Of a DNA stretch of 64,000 nt, positions 60,561 through 64,000 are shown in pieces. Within the stretch, counting starts at the first letter, position 1, and every line of letters starts with the position of its first letter. Location: NCBI GenBank assembly GCA_041655275.1, contig JBBAFU010000009.1:1-64000 (forward strand), given 5' to 3'. The position numbers were made by a program, and so were the translations under genes. Under the pieces are notes generated by a model, which ran no database searches, was not told the DNA's origin, and saw nothing but the letters and a program-made list of their open reading frames with translations. Source of the DNA: JAJYRX01 sp041655275. GTDB taxonomy: Bacteria; Pseudomonadota; Gammaproteobacteria; Burkholderiales; Burkholderiaceae_B.

Positions 60561-61691
60561 TCATGACCAGTCATCAATGGCATAGCGCTCCAGCGCCTGC
60601 TCATCGAAACCAAAACCCAGCCCCGGCGCCGTCGGCACTGTCAGGTGTCCGTCCGCAAACTGCAGCTGGACATCCACAAGCCGGCGGAAGTTGAGCACCT
60701 GGTCATCCGGGAAGAACTCCACGTATTCGGCGTTGGGCGTGGCCGCCACCAGATGGATGTGCAGATCGTGGAACCAGTGCGGATACATGCTCACGCCGAA
60801 TCCGGCAGCGCTGGCGGCAATGCGGCGCCACTCGCTGATACCCCCGCACACGGCGGCATCGGTCTGCAACATCATGGCCCCGCCCTTCTCGAGCAGTTCC
60901 TGGTGACGCCAGCGTCCGGCCTCGATTTCACCGGTGGCGACGGGCACCGCCGTGCGCTGCGCCAGAGCGGCATGATTGTTGATGTCATCGGGGCTGAAAG
61001 GCTCCTCGATGAAATAGGGATTGCTGGGCTCGTAGCGCTTCATGTACTCGAGCGCCGTGGGCAGATCCTTCCAGGCGTTGTTGGCGTCCAGCATCAGCAA
61101 TACATCGTCACCGATGGCCTCGCGCGCCGCGCGGATGCGTGCCTCTTCCTCGGCGGGACTCAGACGACCCACCTTCATCTTGACGGCACGAAAACCCCTG
61201 GCGACGTAGCCGGCCAGCTCCTGGCCCAGCATGTCGTTGGTCTTGCCATCCAGGTAATAGCCCCCGCTGGCATAGGCTTTCACGCGATCACGCGCATGGC
61301 CGCCCAGGTAGCGCGACAGCGGCAGGCCGGCGGCGCGCGCATTGCGATCCCACAGGGCGGTATCGACAATGGACAGGGCCCGCATGACCGACCCGGCGCG
61401 CCCGTGCAGCAGGCTTTCCTGATACATGCCTTCCCACAGGCCTTCCACGCGCAAGGCGTGCTCGCCCACGAGCATCTCGCTGAACAGCTCGCGCACGGCG
61501 TGGCTGACAAGCACGCCGCCGCGGCTGCCGCCATAGCAGAAACCGATGCCCTCATGCCCGTCTGCCGTACGGATACGGGTCACGGTGTAATCACGCGCAT
61601 GTACCTTGCGAGTGGAGAACGAAGTGGCATGATCCAGCGGAATGCGGATGCTGCGCGTCTGCACCGAAACGATACGATCATCCTGCGTCAT
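60561..61691 (-). CDS. Enolase superfamily (mandelate racemase/muconate lactonising) enzyme
   Basis: A 376-residue barrel enzyme. Metal ligands are in LMLDANNAW, FIEEPFSPDD and ATGEIEAG; the KxK base is in VKMKVG, and a histidine-rich stretch YPHWFHDLHIH lies on the opposite side. These residues fit a sugar acid dehydratase or racemase. It lies 20 nt after the IlvD/Edd-type dehydratase gene, which supports an aldonic or aldaric acid pathway. The exact substrate cannot be read from the sequence. Confidence 0.92.
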   Translation of the reverse strand: MTQDDRIVSVQTRSIRIPLDHATSFSTRKVHARDYTVTRIRTADGHEGIGFCYGGSRGGVLVSHAVRELFSEMLVGEHALRVEGLWEGMYQESLLHGRAGSVMRALSIVDTALWDRNARAAGLPLSRYLGGHARDRVKAYASGGYYLDGKTNDMLGQELAGYVARGFRAVKMKVGRLSPAEEEARIRAAREAIGDDVLLMLDANNAWKDLPTALEYMKRYEPSNPYFIEEPFSPDDINNHAALAQRTAVPVATGEIEAGRWRHQELLEKGGAMMLQTDAAVCGGISEWRRIAASAAGFGVSMYPHWFHDLHIHLVAATPNAEYVEFFPDDQVLNFRRLVDVQLQFADGHLTVPTAPGLGFGFDEQALERYAIDDWS

Positions 61692-61711
61692 CAGACTAGC
61701 TCCTGAAAAAA

Positions 61712-63448
61712 TTACTTCGCCCCGCGCGGCACACGCTGCACGAGGCTGACGTTTTGCAGAAAATCAAAATCACAACCCTGGTCGGCCTGCAGCACCGACT
61801 CCAGATAGAGACGCCGGTAACCCCGCAAACCGGCTTCGGCCTGTGCAGCGGGCCGTGCGGCTGCGCGCTGTGCCAGCTCGGCAGCGTTCACGAGCAGCTC
61901 CAGCCGCCGTTGCGGGACATCCAGGCGAATGCGGTCACCCGTGCGCACCAGCGCCAGCGGGCCGTCGCACGCCGCTTCGGGCGCCACATGGACGACGATG
62001 GTGCCTGCGGCCGTGCCACTCATGCGGCCGTCCGAGATGCGCACCATGTCCTTTACGCCCTGGCGTGCCAGCTTGCGCGGGATGGGAATGTAGCCGGCCT
62101 CGGGCATGCCGGGCGCGCCCACGGGACCAATATTCCGCAGCACCAGCACATCGTCCGCCGACACATCCAGATCCGGATCATCGAGGCGTTCGGCCATATC
62201 CTGCACACCTTCAAACACCACCGCCCGGCCTTCATGCACCATGAGTTCGGCGCTCGCTGCCGACTGCTTGATGATGGCGCCCGACGGCGCCAGATTGCCC
62301 TGCAGGACAGCCAGGCCGCCCTGGGGATGGACGGGTTGCTCGCGGGTGTGCACCACAGTCTGGGCAAAGGGCGGACCGGCCCGCTCGAGCTCCTCGCCCA
62401 GTGTGCGCCCCGTGACGGTAAGGGCGTCCAGATGCAACAGGGGGCGCAGCTCTCGCAGGACCGCCGTGAGCCCGCCGGCCTTGTGCAGGTCTTCCATATA
62501 GTGGTGGCCTGACGGCTTCAGATCGACGAGTACCGGCGTCTCGGCACCCATGGCATCGACGCGTTCCAGATCGATGCCGATACCCATGCGTCCGGCAATC
62601 GCCGCCAGATGGATGATGCCGTTGGTGGAGCCGCCTATGGCGAGCAGCACACGCAAGGCGTTCTCGAAGGCCTGCGCCGTAAGAATGCGATCCGGTGTCA
62701 GGCCTGCGGCAATCATAGCCACAGCCTGGGTGCCGGTCTGCTCCGCGATGCGCATGCGATCGGCCGTCACGGCCGGCGCACTGGCGCCGCCCGGCAGCAT
62801 GATGCCCAGGGCTTCGGCAATGCACGCCATGGTGCTGGCTGTCCCCATGACGGCGCAGGTGCCCACGCTGGCCACCAGATGGTCGTTCACCCGCGCAATT
62901 TCCGTGTCATCGATCTCCTCGGCCCGGTATTGCGCCCAGTAGCTGCGGCAATCGGTGCAGGCGCCCACACGCGTGCCGCGATACGAACCCGTCAGCATGC
63001 TGCCCGTGGTCAGCTGTATGGCCGGCACGCCGGCCGAGGCGGCCGCCATCAGCTGGGCGGGTACGGTCTTGTCGCAACCGCCGATGAGCACGACCGCGTC
63101 CATGGGCTGGGCGCGGATCATCTCCTCGGTATCCATGGACATGAGGTTGCGCAGAAACATGCTGGTCGGATAGGCAAAGCTTTCGTGGATGGAAATGGTG
63201 GGAAACTCCACCGGAATGCCGCCCGCCAGCATGACGCCCCGCCGTACCGCCTCGACCAGCTGCGGCATGTTTCCGTGGCAGGGGTTGAAACCGCTGCCGG
63301 TATTGGCGATGCCCACGATGGGGCGATCGAGCGCCTCGTCCGTATAGCCTGCGCCCTTGATGAAGGCCTTGCGCAGGAACAGGGAGAACGCCGTATCGCC
63401 GTAGCTGGTCAGGCCTTTCCTGAGACCTCGGGCTTTGTTGCTATCCAT
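61712..63448 (-). CDS. IlvD/Edd family dehydratase, sugar acid type
   Basis: A 578-residue iron-sulfur dehydratase. The cluster cysteines are C57 (NPCHGN), C125 (GGCDKT) and C198 (VGTCAVMGTAST), and the substrate lid ends ISDGRMSGTAAGTIVVH (core DGRMSGTAAG). The variant ACTDCRSYW at 163-171, and the operon with an enolase-type enzyme and TctCBA, point to an aldonate dehydratase (arabinonate- or xylonate-like) rather than branched-chain amino acid synthesis. The gene opens the operon, just downstream of a perfect palindrome. Confidence 0.92.
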   Translation of the reverse strand: MDSNKARGLRKGLTSYGDTAFSLFLRKAFIKGAGYTDEALDRPIVGIANTGSGFNPCHGNMPQLVEAVRRGVMLAGGIPVEFPTISIHESFAYPTSMFLRNLMSMDTEEMIRAQPMDAVVLIGGCDKTVPAQLMAAASAGVPAIQLTTGSMLTGSYRGTRVGACTDCRSYWAQYRAEEIDDTEIARVNDHLVASVGTCAVMGTASTMACIAEALGIMLPGGASAPAVTADRMRIAEQTGTQAVAMIAAGLTPDRILTAQAFENALRVLLAIGGSTNGIIHLAAIAGRMGIGIDLERVDAMGAETPVLVDLKPSGHHYMEDLHKAGGLTAVLRELRPLLHLDALTVTGRTLGEELERAGPPFAQTVVHTREQPVHPQGGLAVLQGNLAPSGAIIKQSAASAELMVHEGRAVVFEGVQDMAERLDDPDLDVSADDVLVLRNIGPVGAPGMPEAGYIPIPRKLARQGVKDMVRISDGRMSGTAAGTIVVHVAPEAACDGPLALVRTGDRIRLDVPQRRLELLVNAAELAQRAAARPAAQAEAGLRGYRRLYLESVLQADQGCDFDFLQNVSLVQRVPRGAK

Positions 63449-63465
63449 CCTGATTCCATCAATAA

Positions 63466-63503
63466 AATTGTCGACAATTCTGAAGATAATATATTCGACG
63501 AAT
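63466..63503. promoter_or_regulatory. Operator candidate for the sugar-acid operon
   Basis: aattgtcgacaatt (63466-63479) is a perfect 14-bp palindrome lying 18 bp upstream of the dehydratase ATG, and attcgacgaat (63493-63503) is a second, 11-bp dyad 13 bp further. The TTGTCGACAA core is of the type used by FCD-class GntR repressors. The AT-rich piece between them could provide a -10. The GntR protein encoded in the same operon is the obvious candidate. Confidence 0.7.
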
Positions 63504-63559
63504 CAGCGGCTGCGAAACAAGGGTTTATACGGATAGTGCGGGAAAGCGATTTCTGGCCG

Positions 63560-63582
63560 AAAAATCCTGGCTGAGAGTCAGG
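63560..63582 (-). terminator. Rho-independent terminator of the hemolysin III gene
   Basis: On the minus strand CCTGACT-CTC-AGCCAGG (63582-63566), with one mismatch, is followed by ATTTTT (63565-63560). It begins about 10 nt after the stop codon at 63592. Confidence 0.55.
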
Positions 63583-63591
63583 CTATGTAAT

Positions 63592-63999
63592 TCAAGCCAC
63601 GTAGTTCAGGACAGCCACGTAATGGCAGCCGCTGCCACCCAGCACGAACAGATGCCAGATGCCATGCGCTGCGGGCCAGCGATGATCGGTGGCGTAGAAG
63701 GGAATGCCCAGCGTATAGGCCGCTCCGCCGGCGACCACCCAGCCAAAACCCGCCGGGCCCAGCGCCTCGATGAGCGGAAAGACGGCCAGCAGGGCCAGCC
63801 AGCCCATGAGCACGTAGAGGATGAGCGAGAAAATGCGCAGGCCGCGCGCGAGCCAGATCTCCTGCACGATGCCGATGACGGCCAGCCCCCAGACCACGCC
63901 GAACAGCGACCAGCCCCAGGGACCGCGCAGGCTGACCAGCATGAAAGGGGTATAGCTGCCGGCGATGAGCAGATAGATGGCGCAATGATCGAACTTGCA
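63592..63999 (-). CDS. Hemolysin III / TrhA family membrane protein (5' end beyond the window)
   Basis: The last 135 codons of a seven-helix membrane protein of the hemolysin III (PAQR) family. The frame reads in from the right edge with KFDHCAIYLLIAGSYTPFM, whose aspartate-histidine pair is a conserved metal-site element, and ends with ATDHRWPAAHGIWHLFV, which contains the C-terminal histidines. Bacterial members are linked to membrane energetics and fluidity; haemolytic action has been claimed only for some. The ATG at 63942 is internal and not the true start. Confidence 0.9.
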   Translation of the reverse strand, partial: CKFDHCAIYLLIAGSYTPFMLVSLRGPWGWSLFGVVWGLAVIGIVQEIWLARGLRIFSLILYVLMGWLALLAVFPLIEALGPAGFGWVVAGGAAYTLGIPFYATDHRWPAAHGIWHLFVLGGSGCHYVAVLNYVA

Positions 64000-64000
64000 C

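Noticed and set aside
61712..63448. Biosynthetic dihydroxyacid dehydratase (ilvD)
   Set aside because: Neighbours are a sugar acid-type enolase, carrier and regulator, not branched-chain amino acid genes; the family includes aldonate dehydratases of similar length.

Overview
The window reads as chromosomal DNA of a betaproteobacterium of the order Burkholderiales, most likely family Alcaligenaceae (Bordetella, Achromobacter, Castellaniella and relatives). The reasons are the GC-rich, codon-biased genes, several Bug/TctC-type solute receptors, TctABC and TRAP carriers, an enterobactin-type receptor paired with a periplasmic esterase, and a housekeeping order (cysS-alkA-accA-tilS-lysC; cyclophilin-lpxH; suhB-trmJ-cysE; YciO-M50-dapA-bamC against mutS) typical of that group. 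This placement is inference from gene content; no database was searched.

Layout. 1-220: the 3' end of an ISL3-type insertion sequence with a tandemly duplicated terminus, beside tRNA-Ser(GCT). 335-5813: a minus-strand run cysS, alkA-like glycosylase, accA, tilS, lysC. 5949-13845: TPR protein, cyclophilin, lpxH, TerC/CorC membrane protein, suhB, trmJ, cysE, flavin monooxygenase and a YggS PLP protein. 13815-18614: a large GGDEF/EAL sensor and two convergent Bug receptors. 18639-27626: a ThDP enzyme divergent from a LysR regulator, followed by an amidase and a complete branched-chain-type ABC importer. 27653-30906: siderophore receptor and esterase behind a good Fur box. 31179-36949: a very large 2-oxoacid:ferredoxin oxidoreductase, an acyl-CoA dehydrogenase and a phosphotransferase-fold protein in one operon.

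37018-40927 is an accessory island between the phosphotransferase gene and mutS. It holds a hipBA toxin-antitoxin pair, what looks like a decayed type I-C CRISPR array (one well-kept repeat with an internal duplication, a 35-bp spacer and a degenerate repeat, no cas genes), an orphan ParA-like ATPase and an IS3-type transposase scrap.

40928-48919 returns to core genes: mutS, bamC, dapA, M50 protease, YciO, tRNA-His, a small conserved-looking protein and cardiolipin synthase. 48936-55544 is a minus-strand malonate operon: malonyl-CoA decarboxylase, an atypical crotonase, malonyl-CoA synthetase and a TRAP carrier. 55656-63448 is a second minus-strand operon: IlvD/Edd-type dehydratase, enolase-superfamily dehydratase, TctC-TctB-TctA carrier, GntR regulator and 2-hydroxyacid dehydrogenase. 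It starts behind a perfect 14-bp palindrome and probably serves a sugar acid. The window ends inside a hemolysin III family gene.
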